A stretch of DNA of 64,000 bases, from assembly GCF_030704305.1 (NCBI RefSeq), contig NZ_CP131935.1, forward strand, positions 3,224,001-3,288,000, in the 5' to 3' direction. The stretch's first letter is position 1. Each line of letters starts with the position of its first letter. Both the position numbers and the translations under genes were made by a program. This document shows positions 8,124-17,332 of the stretch, piece after piece. The notes under the pieces were generated by a model. The model worked only from the letters and a program-made list of their open reading frames with translations. It searched no databases and was not told the origin of the DNA. This stretch comes from Massilia sp. R2A-15. Its GTDB lineage: Bacteria; Pseudomonadota; Gammaproteobacteria; Burkholderiales; Burkholderiaceae_D.

Positions 8124-9367
8124 TGGAGTTTGCCTTTCCCGATTGCTGGCGCCGCCATCTTTAAAAGGCGATTCCAAACATCGACAAATGCACTACCCGC
8201 AACACTATCTGCGTATCTGCGCTCCACGGTCTCCCTTGCCGCCAGCCCCATTTGTAAGTTGGCCGGCCAGTTACTGCAAAGCTCCGTCAAACGGTTGGCC
8301 ATCTCTGATGGTGAGTCAAGCGCTACAAGAAAACCGTCTTTTCCTTCTGTGATGATCCCATCCGGACCACCACATCGCGTCGCTACCACAGGCACGCCGC
8401 AGGCCATCGCCTCCAGAATAACGACCCCCAAACCCTCTTCATCTGACGCGAGGGCGAACACCGCTGCATTTTGATACAGCGTTACCAGCTCGGCGACCGA
8501 CGGCCGAGCAACGTGTCGAACCCGATCCTGCAAGCCGAGGAAATTCACCCTCGCCCAATAGCTCGCCGGCGGGGCACTGGATCCCGCAGTGACCAGGTGC
8601 ACGTGTGGCAGCGCCGAGGACAATATCCGGAACGATTCAAGCAGCAGGCCGACGTTCTTTCGCGGATCGTCAAGCCGACCGACACAAAGGATGTACGGAT
8701 TGTCCGGCGCAGGTCTCGCCAGCAGGGGGCAGAACAAATCCGCATCGATCCCAGGCGGGGCATAGCGGATATCGACACCATGGCGGTCCTGGTTGATTCG
8801 CTGGGAGTATTCGAGCATCCACGGGTTTTCCAGCTGAATCGCGTCAACCGCGCGTAGCGCCTTGTCGTCGAGCTTGTCGCTGACCACGGTCATGGATTTC
8901 CGCCACCAGCCGGACAAATTACGAGGCTGGCTATCACGCATGCGGCGCTCCACCTTGACCCGGGTCGCTACCTGCAACGCCACAGGGATACCCAGCCCGA
9001 CAACGGCATTCGCCCAAGCGGGCGAACCGCTGACCACCTGAATGACATCGCAGTCCGCGAGGACGCCAGCGAGTACTTTGCGAGGCCGGTAGCGTTGGAA
9101 TTCCAGCTCCCCGCCGATCGCGCCCACGTGGGTAAAATCCATTCCATCCCAAATTCCGGGCTGAGTCGTAGCACCGCGAAAATACGTGGATGGGGATGTC
9201 AGGTTCAGGCTGCACTGATCGCGCGACGAGGTAGACAACGACACAAGTTTCAGGTCGTAACCCTCATTCTGCAAGATGACGTTTTTAACAAATCGCGCAA
9301 CCGAGGGAACGCCCCCGCCCAGCGCAAGGCTTGGTACGACCAAGCCGATTTTTGGACGCTGAATCAT
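8120..9367 (-). CDS. Glycosyltransferase family 4 (GT-B)
   Basis: A 415-aa GT-B enzyme. The N-terminus IGLVVPSLALGGGVPSVARF is the acceptor-side Rossmann start. The C-terminal domain shows ILCVGRLDDPRKNVGLLLESF and ASDEEGLGVVILEAMACGVPVVATRCGG, the E-x7-E nucleotide-sugar motif of GT4. It overlaps both neighbours by ATGA (8120-8123 and 9364-9367), so three glycosyltransferase genes form one tightly coupled unit. Substrate unknown; context says assembly of the repeat unit made by the wza-wzb-wzc cluster. Confidence 0.88.
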   Translation of the reverse strand: MIQRPKIGLVVPSLALGGGVPSVARFVKNVILQNEGYDLKLVSLSTSSRDQCSLNLTSPSTYFRGATTQPGIWDGMDFTHVGAIGGELEFQRYRPRKVLAGVLADCDVIQVVSGSPAWANAVVGLGIPVALQVATRVKVERRMRDSQPRNLSGWWRKSMTVVSDKLDDKALRAVDAIQLENPWMLEYSQRINQDRHGVDIRYAPPGIDADLFCPLLARPAPDNPYILCVGRLDDPRKNVGLLLESFRILSSALPHVHLVTAGSSAPPASYWARVNFLGLQDRVRHVARPSVAELVTLYQNAAVFALASDEEGLGVVILEAMACGVPVVATRCGGPDGIITEGKDGFLVALDSPSEMANRLTELCSNWPANLQMGLAARETVERRYADSVAGSAFVDVWNRLLKMAAPAIGKGKLQ

Positions 9368-10440
9368 AAGGTGCAGGCGCCCTCGAGAGACCGGCGGGCC
9401 AGCGCATCGCGCACTTTCTCCAGTACTTCACTCGCCCGGGCCGGTATCGAATACGCTGGCACCGCGCGTGCATGGGCCGCCGCTGCCATTTCAGCGCGCT
9501 CGGAGTCGCGTGGCAAATAATGCAAGACTTTGCGTGCCAGCTCGTCCGCGTCGTCCCACATTGCCACCTCAGTTGCCTGGTCGTAAATCCGCGAGGCGTA
9601 TGGCGTGCGACGATGCAGGAAAAAACAAAATGCGGAGGCTAACTCGTAGGTACGAGTTGTGTCTTCATCCCCCGGTTGCCGCACACCGTCGATCACCACA
9701 CGCGAATGAACCGGCGCTATTACTATTCTTCCTTTTCGCACCCAATCGCCGTACGCACGACCGTACAATGGCCCCGCATACTGCCAATTCGCCGGAAAAG
9801 CGGAACGGTGTTCCTCCCAGCCATTACCGGCCAGGCCGACAGTCAGGCCTTGCGTATTTGCTGCGTTGGCGAAACCCTGCATCAATTCGTGGTACTCGGC
9901 ACGCCAACTGGCGGCCAACACGACATCAAATTCCGGCGCTTGGTAAGGGGTTGGCCAAAAATGTACATCTGGATCGTAGCCGTGCGGAACGAACTCGCAA
10001 CGATTCGAATAACCATAGACAGATTGCCACCCCGCTGGATGAAACGGCTTGGTCGAGATGACGAGATCGTAGACTCCCATTGCAGACGCTAGCGCGCGGC
10101 CATAAGCATGTGGCGAATAGTCTGGGAACACATTTACGGTCAGTACGCCGCGCTTTTTCACCTTCTCGATGAAGTCGCTTCGAACTCCGTTGCCCTTATA
10201 GATGATCAATACGTCCGGTTTCAGGGCGTCTAGCTTGGTGGTGATCTCGCGTTCCAAGTCTTTAATTTGCCAAGGCTTGACCAAGCGATTCAGCGCGCGT
10301 AACGGCTTTGAACGGTAAAGCGGAAGGAAGTGGTCTTCGCCTACCTCGTCCATAAACACCTCAGGAATCTGTCCCAGCCCTTCTCGTAAGGATCGGGCAG
10401 ACGAGCCCTTCCAGGTCGCGCCAACAAACAGAATTTTCAT
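9364..10440 (-). CDS. CgeB-like glycosyltransferase
   Basis: A protein of about 358 aa that reads as a GT-B glycosyltransferase of the CgeB/Glyco_trans_1_2 type. It begins MKILFVGATWKGSSARSL and has a central NVFPDYSPHAYG...DLVISTKPFH segment. Its C-terminal region (GEDTTRTYELASAFCFFLHRRTPY-like, positions about 270-300) is typical of this subgroup, which lacks the classical E-x7-E motif. The start was placed at ATG 10440 because GGAT precedes it; an in-frame ATG six codons upstream (10458) has no ribosome binding site. It lies in the same run as the two GT4 genes. Function as sugar transferase is inferred from family and context. Confidence 0.75.
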   Translation of the reverse strand: MKILFVGATWKGSSARSLREGLGQIPEVFMDEVGEDHFLPLYRSKPLRALNRLVKPWQIKDLEREITTKLDALKPDVLIIYKGNGVRSDFIEKVKKRGVLTVNVFPDYSPHAYGRALASAMGVYDLVISTKPFHPAGWQSVYGYSNRCEFVPHGYDPDVHFWPTPYQAPEFDVVLAASWRAEYHELMQGFANAANTQGLTVGLAGNGWEEHRSAFPANWQYAGPLYGRAYGDWVRKGRIVIAPVHSRVVIDGVRQPGDEDTTRTYELASAFCFFLHRRTPYASRIYDQATEVAMWDDADELARKVLHYLPRDSERAEMAAAAHARAVPAYSIPARASEVLEKVRDALARRSLEGACTL

Positions 10441-10521
10441 CTTATCCAAATTACGCATCGCAACTTTTTTTCAATTAACCGAGAGACAACCAACAGCTTG
10501 GAATGGTCCGCGCCGCACTAT

Positions 10522-11340
10522 TCAACGCCGGCCCAACCGCAACCTTAGCCAGTCGCGGCAAAATTTCGCATACGGCCTGCCAAACTTGAAAATCCCGCCG
10601 GCAATTGGCACAGCTTCTATTCGGGCCAAACGTCGCGACCGGATCGCGCCGGGATTGAAGCTTCGCTCTGCACCAATGTGAACAAAACTCGGCCGCCCCA
10701 CAATCACCGCCACTGTCCATCTTTCTTGACAGGCCACGCGTCGTTTGAAATCGAGTTCCATTACCGTCATTGGAACCGCCTCGCGATAGGGCCCGATATC
10801 CCGGCAGAAGGCTGCGCGCTTAAGGTGCGGCTGATCGGAATACGGTCGCTCGTCACAATTACGCGCGATTTCCTGCAAGTCGTTCCGAAAGACTCGGTAG
10901 ACAGTTCCGTTTTGCAGCGTGCGAACTTCGTGCGGAATATGCGGCGTCAGATCATTAAACTGCACAATTCCGACGCCCGGCTCGGCCTTCAATATCTCGA
11001 ACGCGTTTGCCATTAGATCCGTGTCGCCGACAAATTCACAGTCATCCTGCACCTGTAAAATCAGCGTCCCCGTCGCGGCCGCGATTGCCTTATTTTGGTT
11101 GTTCCCCAGCCCCGCATTGCGGTCTGCCAACAAGTGCATATCAAAGGGCATCGATCGAATCCGGTCCACATGGGCTATCGCGCTCGCGTCGTCGGAAACA
11201 ATAAACTCGGTGCGACTATTGTCGAGACCGGCTCGATTTCTAAAGGCATCGAAGGCGATTTGCAGCAGGTCCGAACGATTAAATGTAATAAATAGCACCG
11301 ACAATGAATTTTCCGCTGCAGCCATATCTCGTTCATCCAT
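10522..11340 (-). CDS. Glycosyltransferase family 2 (GT-A)
   Basis: A protein of about 272 aa with a GT-A fold. The N-terminal LSVLFITFNRSDLLQIAFDAF is followed by FIVSDDAS and by ILQVQDDCEFVG, which holds the metal-binding DxD-like aspartates. After roughly residue 160 the acceptor part is short, and the C-terminus is basic (FCRDWLRLRLGRR). ATG 11340 overlaps the flippase stop by eight bases (ATGGATGA), so translation is coupled to wzx. An in-frame TTG at 11346 is less likely. Acceptor and donor sugars cannot be told. Confidence 0.83.
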   Translation of the reverse strand: MDERDMAAAENSLSVLFITFNRSDLLQIAFDAFRNRAGLDNSRTEFIVSDDASAIAHVDRIRSMPFDMHLLADRNAGLGNNQNKAIAAATGTLILQVQDDCEFVGDTDLMANAFEILKAEPGVGIVQFNDLTPHIPHEVRTLQNGTVYRVFRNDLQEIARNCDERPYSDQPHLKRAAFCRDIGPYREAVPMTVMELDFKRRVACQERWTVAVIVGRPSFVHIGAERSFNPGAIRSRRLARIEAVPIAGGIFKFGRPYAKFCRDWLRLRLGRR

Positions 11341-12778
11341 GACCAAGCCTCGACAAACTCTTCACCTCGTTGAATATGTTGATCCTCAATCCATTCGTGC
11401 ACGCGAACACAACGGCAAACGTATACACCGCCAACAAGGAGAGATCACCCCAGACTGCCAGCCCCGGCATCAGCGACTTCACTGTAGAAAGTAGAATGGA
11501 GAGCACCAAAACAAGAAAAAAGATAAGCAAATTATTGTGTCTATCTGCCGGTAAACTCGACATTTTTCGCATCCATACCAACGTCGCAACCGCAATGGCT
11601 ATTTGAGTAGTGACGCGGGTAACAGCGGCGCCCTGTACGCCGAACAGTGGTATCAAAATAATCGCCAGTCCGAACAGCAATCCACTGCCGAGGACACTGA
11701 TATTACGAGCGAATTTTCCATCCGTCTTGGCCTGCACGACCAGGTTTGCGCACCCGCTCGTCAGGCCGAGGGTTCCCAACGCCAGGATGGATACAATATC
11801 GGTGCTGGGAAGGTACTTCGTACCAAACAAAAGTCCAATGATGTGAGATGAAAGACAGACGATTAATCCGATCGACAAACCAGCGAGCAAGATCAATAGA
11901 TTTGTCAGGGTATTGCAGAATTCGTCCAATTTCTCAGCCGCACCCCTGTCCCAATTCAACGCGATCTGTGGCCAGAGTGCGCCAATCAGAAGACTTAATG
12001 CTTGATTGACGATTCCGGAAATAGTCAAGGCGATCGAGTAATAGCCGACCGATGCCTCGCCAAGATTTTTCCTAACTAAAGGCAATTCACCCCGCGACCA
12101 AAGAAGCGAAGAAATAACCGACGTTACCCAGGAGTTCTTCGCATACTGCCCAATGTGTTTGGAAAGGTCGCGCGAAAGTGGCGCGAATAGGCTCTCAGGA
12201 GTTTTGCGCAGGTCAAGTAACAGACACAGCGAGCCAGCGCAATTTGCGCACGCAAGCAATATGATCGTCAACGGTACGCTTGTTCGGATAGACGCGAAAA
12301 TCAAGCCGAAAAACGTTACGGCTATGAATACCGTGGACGCATAGGCTATCTTTCGATACTGGAACAGGCCCTGGCTGCGTGCGGTCGCGAGAGCGTAGCA
12401 AGCCGACGCCCCGCCTAGAAACGCAACGGCAACGATTTCAAAAGGACGATTTTGTCCGCCGAACAAAAGGGTCGCGACACCAGCGAAAACAAAAGAAATT
12501 AAGACTACCACCCCAGCGGAGCGGATAAACCAATTGCCAAATACAGAAGTATTACCGTTGTTGGGATGGATCGACTGCGGGAAAAACCGTGTAGCAACCC
12601 CCGCGAGTCCGCCAGAGAACAGTAGATAGGTCATATCGCTGAGCCATTGCAAGAAGACCAGCGCACCAAATTTCTCGGGCCCAAGGCAACGTGCCAAAAC
12701 AACAGCGATTCCCATCCGCCCGATAGTGGCGACTAAGGTCCCGGCGGCATTCCATATAGTATTTCGAAAAAAAGACAT
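11333..12778 (-). CDS. wzx: Oligosaccharide flippase (Wzx family)
   Basis: A 481-aa polytopic membrane protein of the MOP superfamily with about 12-14 hydrophobic helices and the typical N-terminus SFFRNTIWNAAGTLVATIGRMGIAVV followed by LGPEKFG. It should flip lipid-linked repeat units across the inner membrane. It lies between the Wzy-like polymerase and a GT2 gene, as usual in Wzx/Wzy clusters. wzx is a functional label given from family and position; the sequence itself is poorly conserved in this family. Confidence 0.85.
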   Translation of the reverse strand: MSFFRNTIWNAAGTLVATIGRMGIAVVLARCLGPEKFGALVFLQWLSDMTYLLFSGGLAGVATRFFPQSIHPNNGNTSVFGNWFIRSAGVVVLISFVFAGVATLLFGGQNRPFEIVAVAFLGGASACYALATARSQGLFQYRKIAYASTVFIAVTFFGLIFASIRTSVPLTIILLACANCAGSLCLLLDLRKTPESLFAPLSRDLSKHIGQYAKNSWVTSVISSLLWSRGELPLVRKNLGEASVGYYSIALTISGIVNQALSLLIGALWPQIALNWDRGAAEKLDEFCNTLTNLLILLAGLSIGLIVCLSSHIIGLLFGTKYLPSTDIVSILALGTLGLTSGCANLVVQAKTDGKFARNISVLGSGLLFGLAIILIPLFGVQGAAVTRVTTQIAIAVATLVWMRKMSSLPADRHNNLLIFFLVLVLSILLSTVKSLMPGLAVWGDLSLLAVYTFAVVFACTNGLRINIFNEVKSLSRLGHG

Positions 12779-12860
12779 TATCGAACAGCAGCAATCTATG
12801 TAGAACTATCAGCGTCGACCGGGTCCCGACGGACCTTGGCGACAAAAATAGACGTTGGTT

Positions 12861-14303
12861 TCATCCGCGAAAACGCAACTTTGACTCAGAAAACGAACGA
12901 ACTAAAAAAAGGCCTGCAAGAACGAGAATGACCGGCCCCGCGACGTCAAGGAGCCACCATCCATCCGGTCTGATTGCTACAGTAACTCCGACCAAGGCCA
13001 AGGGATATAGCGCGAAAGCCTTCTGGTTAATGATCGGCCGGGCGATACATCGATACACACTTAAAACCAAGCCATAGGTAATGGCCGAAAGAACAACGCC
13101 GAACCAACCAAAGTTGTAGTAACCGTCAGCAAACACACCAATACCGGTCGAACTGGTCGAAAATCCGTGAACCTTATCGGTGAGCATGGCGCCTTCGCTG
13201 GACAGGATCGGCTTATCAGGATAGATGCTCCGCGGCACAAACAGCCATAGCACGTTCTTGAAACTTTCGCTGCCGCGGCCCTCGTTGTACAAGTCAACTG
13301 CGGCATGCTGAGACGGAATGTAATTAAGCCGATACCACCACATTGCTTCGGTTTCGCCCGATTGCCCCCCGGTGCGCCTTGATTCGAGATACTCTTGCAC
13401 CAGCACTCCGCGGTCTATCATTCCGGCCACTCTCATTCCGTCAGTTCCCGAGTCCAAAAGTTGATTGCGACCAAACAGAACCAGTGGGCCAAGCACTACG
13501 TAAATGGCGATGGCGATCCCTGCCATCGAGACCAAACTCATTATCCGCCCGCGGGCTATGAACATCCCGAGCCCGGCTGATAAAACCGCCAGCAATACTT
13601 CCGTCTTGTTGAACATTAAGATGCTGGTGCCAACCTGGACAACCAGCGCATATTTCAAAAGTTTTCGCAATGACCGATTCATTCTCGGCAAAGAGAACCC
13701 AATAAAAAATCCGACCAGCACGAAGTTTTGCAGGGCACGAACGAGGGCAGACGGCGGCATCTTAATCATGCCGAACTCGTAAGGTATAACGAAGAAAAAC
13801 CTAAACAGCATTCCGACGACAATGAAGAACACTACTACCTTTTCCGTCGAAATCCTTGCCCAGCGTGTGGCACACACACTAGCGGCCCGTGAAACAGCAT
13901 TAAATCTTGTCGAGATGCAGGTGATACCGGTAATTCCGATACCGATAAAATGGAGTGCTATTAACCACAATCCGGCCCGCGGGTCAGTTGGGTACCAGGC
14001 CAGCGAGTATTCGGCAGTTTCATTTGGCCCAAAAACATACAGCAACGGCCCGAATCCGAAGTAAACAGCAGTCGCCAACGCAAAACAAACGATCGGGTCG
14101 AGAATCAGCGAAGAGGGATTTCTCACGACACGCACCAAAAACAGATACATCAGGAGCAGAATGCTGGCGCCGCAAAATGGAACAATGACTTCCCAGCCGA
14201 TCGGTCCAATGGATTGCGACAGGCCGATCGCGATCACGCCCATGAAAATGTGCGCCGAAAAAATTCGCAGTGCAAGTCCGCTATTGTTTCGCTGGCCGGC
14301 CAT
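12861..14303 (-). CDS. Oligosaccharide repeat-unit polymerase (Wzy-like)
   Basis: A polytopic protein of about 480 aa with some 11-12 hydrophobic segments and a large periplasmic loop near the C-terminal third (about residues 310-400, RLNYIPSQHAAVDLYNEGRG). This loop holds the basic and aromatic residues typical of O-antigen polymerases. The end is hydrophobic followed by SFSESKLRFRG. Start set at ATG 14303 (GGAACAG upstream); the frame continues upstream to a TTG with no support. It sits between wzc and wzx, the normal place of the polymerase. The family is defined more by topology than by motifs, so the call rests on topology plus context. Confidence 0.8.
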   Translation of the reverse strand: MAGQRNNSGLALRIFSAHIFMGVIAIGLSQSIGPIGWEVIVPFCGASILLLMYLFLVRVVRNPSSLILDPIVCFALATAVYFGFGPLLYVFGPNETAEYSLAWYPTDPRAGLWLIALHFIGIGITGITCISTRFNAVSRAASVCATRWARISTEKVVVFFIVVGMLFRFFFVIPYEFGMIKMPPSALVRALQNFVLVGFFIGFSLPRMNRSLRKLLKYALVVQVGTSILMFNKTEVLLAVLSAGLGMFIARGRIMSLVSMAGIAIAIYVVLGPLVLFGRNQLLDSGTDGMRVAGMIDRGVLVQEYLESRRTGGQSGETEAMWWYRLNYIPSQHAAVDLYNEGRGSESFKNVLWLFVPRSIYPDKPILSSEGAMLTDKVHGFSTSSTGIGVFADGYYNFGWFGVVLSAITYGLVLSVYRCIARPIINQKAFALYPLALVGVTVAIRPDGWWLLDVAGPVILVLAGLFLVRSFSESKLRFRG

Positions 14304-14456
14304 TAATTCTGTTCCAATATTTATAAACGTAATGCGAAGTGGGCCCAAATCGACCAAATTCTTGGTCAATCAAATTGCTTTCTAAGCACTTATTAGGGTC
14401 TGAGACGACTGATCAGATAGGATCTTCGACGTCGTTGGTTTTCTTCCGGTGCGCTG

Positions 14457-14621
14457 CTACGCCATGGCTAGAAGCGCGGCAGCAGCAACTGCAAACAAAA
14501 GTGTGAGAAAAAACGCACCACGTTTCGCTCTGTGCGACCACCGATTCTTGCGGTGGACCGATTTCTTATAGACCATTTGATGTGCAGCCCGATGGAATGG
14601 ATTAGTACTTATATTGGGCAT
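14457..14621 (-). CDS. Possible 54-aa basic single-span membrane protein
   Basis: A short frame whose ATG (14621) lies inside the wzc tail, out of frame, seven bases after GGGAAG. The product has a strongly basic middle (KKSVHRKNRWSHRAKRG) followed by one hydrophobic helix (FFLTLLFAVAAAALLAMA) at the very C-terminus. The overlap with wzc of 20 nt suggests coupled translation. I do not recognise the family. It may be a chance frame; the helix and the charge pattern are the only reasons to keep it. The rest of 14304-14601 holds no other gene. Confidence 0.35.
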   Translation of the reverse strand: MPNISTNPFHRAAHQMVYKKSVHRKNRWSHRAKRGAFFLTLLFAVAAAALLAMA

Positions 14622-16833
14622 AACGGTACTTCCCGTATTTCGACCCATAGCCATACCCCCCAACGCGAGGTTTCAGGTCATTGAATACAATACCGGTGAC
14701 GTGTGTCCCTGCCTGTTTGAAGCGCTTCACTGCTTCGGCGATCTCGCCAATATTGCTGACGCCACCGCGAACCACGTTGAAAATCGTGCCCACGTGATTT
14801 CCGACAACCAACGCGTCCGAAACGGCCAGCACCGGAGCGGTATCGATCAGGACAATGTCGTACAGCGGCTTGACCGTCGCCAGGAAGTCGGCAAAGTGTT
14901 CGTGCGCCAGCAGCTCGGCCGGCCGCGGCGGCAAGACGCCAGTCGAAATGAAGTCCACGTTTTCGATGACGTTGTTGTGAAGCACTTGTTCAAGCTTGAG
15001 TTCGCCGACGATCAACTCTGAAAGTCCGCGTGCCCGCTTCAGGCCGAAATATTTTTGTAGATAGCCTTTTCTCAAGTCGGCGTCGACTAGCAGTACTTTT
15101 TTCCCGGTCGAGGCGAGCACAGCGGCGAAGTTGACCGAAACGAAGGATTTTCCGACACCCGGGGTAGGACCACTGATCATCACGATGTTGTTTTCCGCAC
15201 CCAGCATCGAGAACTGAAGCGAAGTACGGAAACTGCGCAAACTCTCGATCGCCAAGTCTTGCGGTTGGTCAGCCGCCAGCACCGAAACGCCCAGCGGATT
15301 TTGTTGCATCCGGGTGTACAGCGCCTGTTGCGCCTCACTGTGCGGAATTGCCGCACTGACGGTCAGGCCCAGGATCTGTTCGATTTCGTGAGGGTCGTCA
15401 ATTCCGCCAAACAGGTTCTTTCGCACGAAGGCACCGATCACACCGACGAACAGGCCGATCAGGAGCGCCATGGAGATGATCACCGAACGCCGCGGACGTA
15501 TTGGATTCAGAGGTTTTTCAGCGCCATCAAGCAGGCGCGCATTGCCAACCTTGCTCGCCTTGACCAGGCGCAGTTGCTGCGCGCTGTTCAAGAGTGCCGT
15601 ATAAAGTTCGGTATTGACCTTGACGTCGCGAGTCAGTCGGAATACGTCCTGCTCCACGGATGGGAGCCGCTTGATCTTGCCATTGACCGATGCAATCTCT
15701 GCATTCAGGGTGCTGATCTGACTATTCACCGCTTGAACCAATGGATTCGCGTCCTGGAAGCGCGTCATCAGCTCATCGCGTTTCTGCTTCAGTTCGACCA
15801 GCTTGGATTGTGCCTGCACCGACTGCTGCAACACAGTCTTGGCCTCTTCCCCCAAATCGATGGTGCCACGAAGGTTACGCAGCTCATTGTATTTGTGTTC
15901 CGATTGCTCGAGATTCTCTTTCATTTCCGGAAGCTGCTTGGCTAAAAAAGCCAGCGACTTCTCAGCCTCCTCCGATTTACGGTCCACGTTCTGGCGGATA
16001 TATTCGCGCCCGATCGCGTTCAGGATGCCGGCAGTTTTTCGTGGATCGCTGCCTTCCAGCGCGATGCCAATGATCCCTGACTGTTTTCCCTTCTCAGAGA
16101 TTGACAAAGCGCCCTGCAAATTCTCCACGGCCCGCAACATCGGCGAACGCGTCAGATAGAACTGCGCACCAGGTCGTGCGTTCAAGCTGTCGATGCGCAC
16201 CTCAATCATCCCCGCCGACAACTGCTGTTTGACCAGCACACCGACTTGACCTTGGATATCGCCAAGGCCGTTAGGTGCGGTCAGGCGAAATCGTCCCTCC
16301 CCTTCCGCGGTCAACACGAAGCGGACGTCTTCAAGGCTCTCCGGAACATCGAATTGCGTGACGTGAGCTTCCTCGGCGCCCCACACATAGCCTTTTGCCC
16401 ACCACAGACCCGGCGTCGACAATTCGGGGTTGCGGGCGGCTATCCAACGGCCGACGAACGGAAAATATTTAGGCTGGACATCGATATACAGTTGCGCGTC
16501 GTCGACCACGCGCTTGATGACAAGCCGCGAACGCAAAATCTCAATCTCAGCGGTGGCAGCCGTCTTCAGATCGAATACACTCGACAGATCGCCCAGAATG
16601 TTTTTCGATGACGATGCGCTATCTTCAACCTGGACAAGAATGTTGGCTTCGTAGATCGGTCGAGACAAAAACGCATATGCTGCGCCGATCAGAGTGACGG
16701 CCAGTGCGATCGACACGATCAGCCACCGGTTATCGAACAGCAAATCGAGATACGACGCCAGATTGATTGTGTCATCGTCTTGCTCAGAAGGCGAAGCTGC
16801 GGTTAGCGCGTATTGTGAAGCGAGGTCGTTCAT
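14602..16833 (-). CDS. wzc: Polysaccharide co-polymerase / BY tyrosine kinase Wzc
   Basis: A 743-aa inner-membrane protein controlling chain length and export. A Wzz domain (residues about 20-110) starts after the first helix (WLIVSIALAVTLIGAAYAFL). A long periplasmic coiled-coil part follows (300-400, rich in Glu/Lys/Gln), then the second helix near residue 445 (VIISMALLIGLFVGVIGAF). The C-terminal bacterial tyrosine kinase has Walker A GPTPGVGKS at about 555, Walker A' LLVDADLRKG and Walker B IVLIDTAP. The tail carries a cluster of at least six tyrosines (YGYGSKYGKYRYAQYKY), the autophosphorylation sites. The partner phosphatase wzb lies 64 nt upstream. Complete for the family. Confidence 0.95.
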   Translation of the reverse strand: MNDLASQYALTAASPSEQDDDTINLASYLDLLFDNRWLIVSIALAVTLIGAAYAFLSRPIYEANILVQVEDSASSSKNILGDLSSVFDLKTAATAEIEILRSRLVIKRVVDDAQLYIDVQPKYFPFVGRWIAARNPELSTPGLWWAKGYVWGAEEAHVTQFDVPESLEDVRFVLTAEGEGRFRLTAPNGLGDIQGQVGVLVKQQLSAGMIEVRIDSLNARPGAQFYLTRSPMLRAVENLQGALSISEKGKQSGIIGIALEGSDPRKTAGILNAIGREYIRQNVDRKSEEAEKSLAFLAKQLPEMKENLEQSEHKYNELRNLRGTIDLGEEAKTVLQQSVQAQSKLVELKQKRDELMTRFQDANPLVQAVNSQISTLNAEIASVNGKIKRLPSVEQDVFRLTRDVKVNTELYTALLNSAQQLRLVKASKVGNARLLDGAEKPLNPIRPRRSVIISMALLIGLFVGVIGAFVRKNLFGGIDDPHEIEQILGLTVSAAIPHSEAQQALYTRMQQNPLGVSVLAADQPQDLAIESLRSFRTSLQFSMLGAENNIVMISGPTPGVGKSFVSVNFAAVLASTGKKVLLVDADLRKGYLQKYFGLKRARGLSELIVGELKLEQVLHNNVIENVDFISTGVLPPRPAELLAHEHFADFLATVKPLYDIVLIDTAPVLAVSDALVVGNHVGTIFNVVRGGVSNIGEIAEAVKRFKQAGTHVTGIVFNDLKPRVGGYGYGSKYGKYRYAQYKY

Positions 16834-16897
16834 TTGTAGGCCAAAAAAAGTGTTCAGTTACTGCCAGAAGGTGCAATGTAGCGGCGGGTTTGCTCGG

Positions 16898-17332
16898 TCA
16901 ACTCATGCGCAAAATCTGTTCAGCCCATACCTTCACGCCGGCGTCGATCAAATCAAGTGCGGAACGGAAGCTGTCTATTCCCTCCTTGTAAGGATCCGGG
17001 ATATCTACCTTTGCCGCCTCGCCCAGGCGAAAGACCTTTCCACGCGCGCCCACATATTGCGTCTCCACATGCCTCTTCTGCTGAAGGTCCATCACAAGAA
17101 TAAGTTCCGCTTGCGCCACAAGGCTGGGCGAGACCTGTTGCGCACGGTGGGCCGTGATGTCCATCCCTTGCTCCGACATCAACTGAATCGACAACGGATC
17201 AGCGGGTTTGCCGATTAGCGCCCCGAGGCCCGCTGAGCGAACCGTCCTGCCGGGCAGCGCAGCCTTGAGCATCGCTTCCGCCATCGGACTGCGGCAGATA
17301 TTGCCAATGCAAAGAACAAGAATGTTTTGCAT
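16898..17332 (-). CDS. wzb: Low-molecular-weight protein-tyrosine phosphatase Wzb
   Basis: A 144-aa cytoplasmic phosphatase, normal length for the family. The P-loop CIGNICRSP (C-x5-R-S) is at residues 8-16, and the general acid aspartate lies in DIPDPYKEG near residue 113. It should dephosphorylate the tyrosine tail of Wzc. The start ATG overlaps the wza stop (TAATG), and wzc follows after 64 nt, giving the standard wza-wzb-wzc order. Confidence 0.95.
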   Translation of the reverse strand: MQNILVLCIGNICRSPMAEAMLKAALPGRTVRSAGLGALIGKPADPLSIQLMSEQGMDITAHRAQQVSPSLVAQAELILVMDLQQKRHVETQYVGARGKVFRLGEAAKVDIPDPYKEGIDSFRSALDLIDAGVKVWAEQILRMS

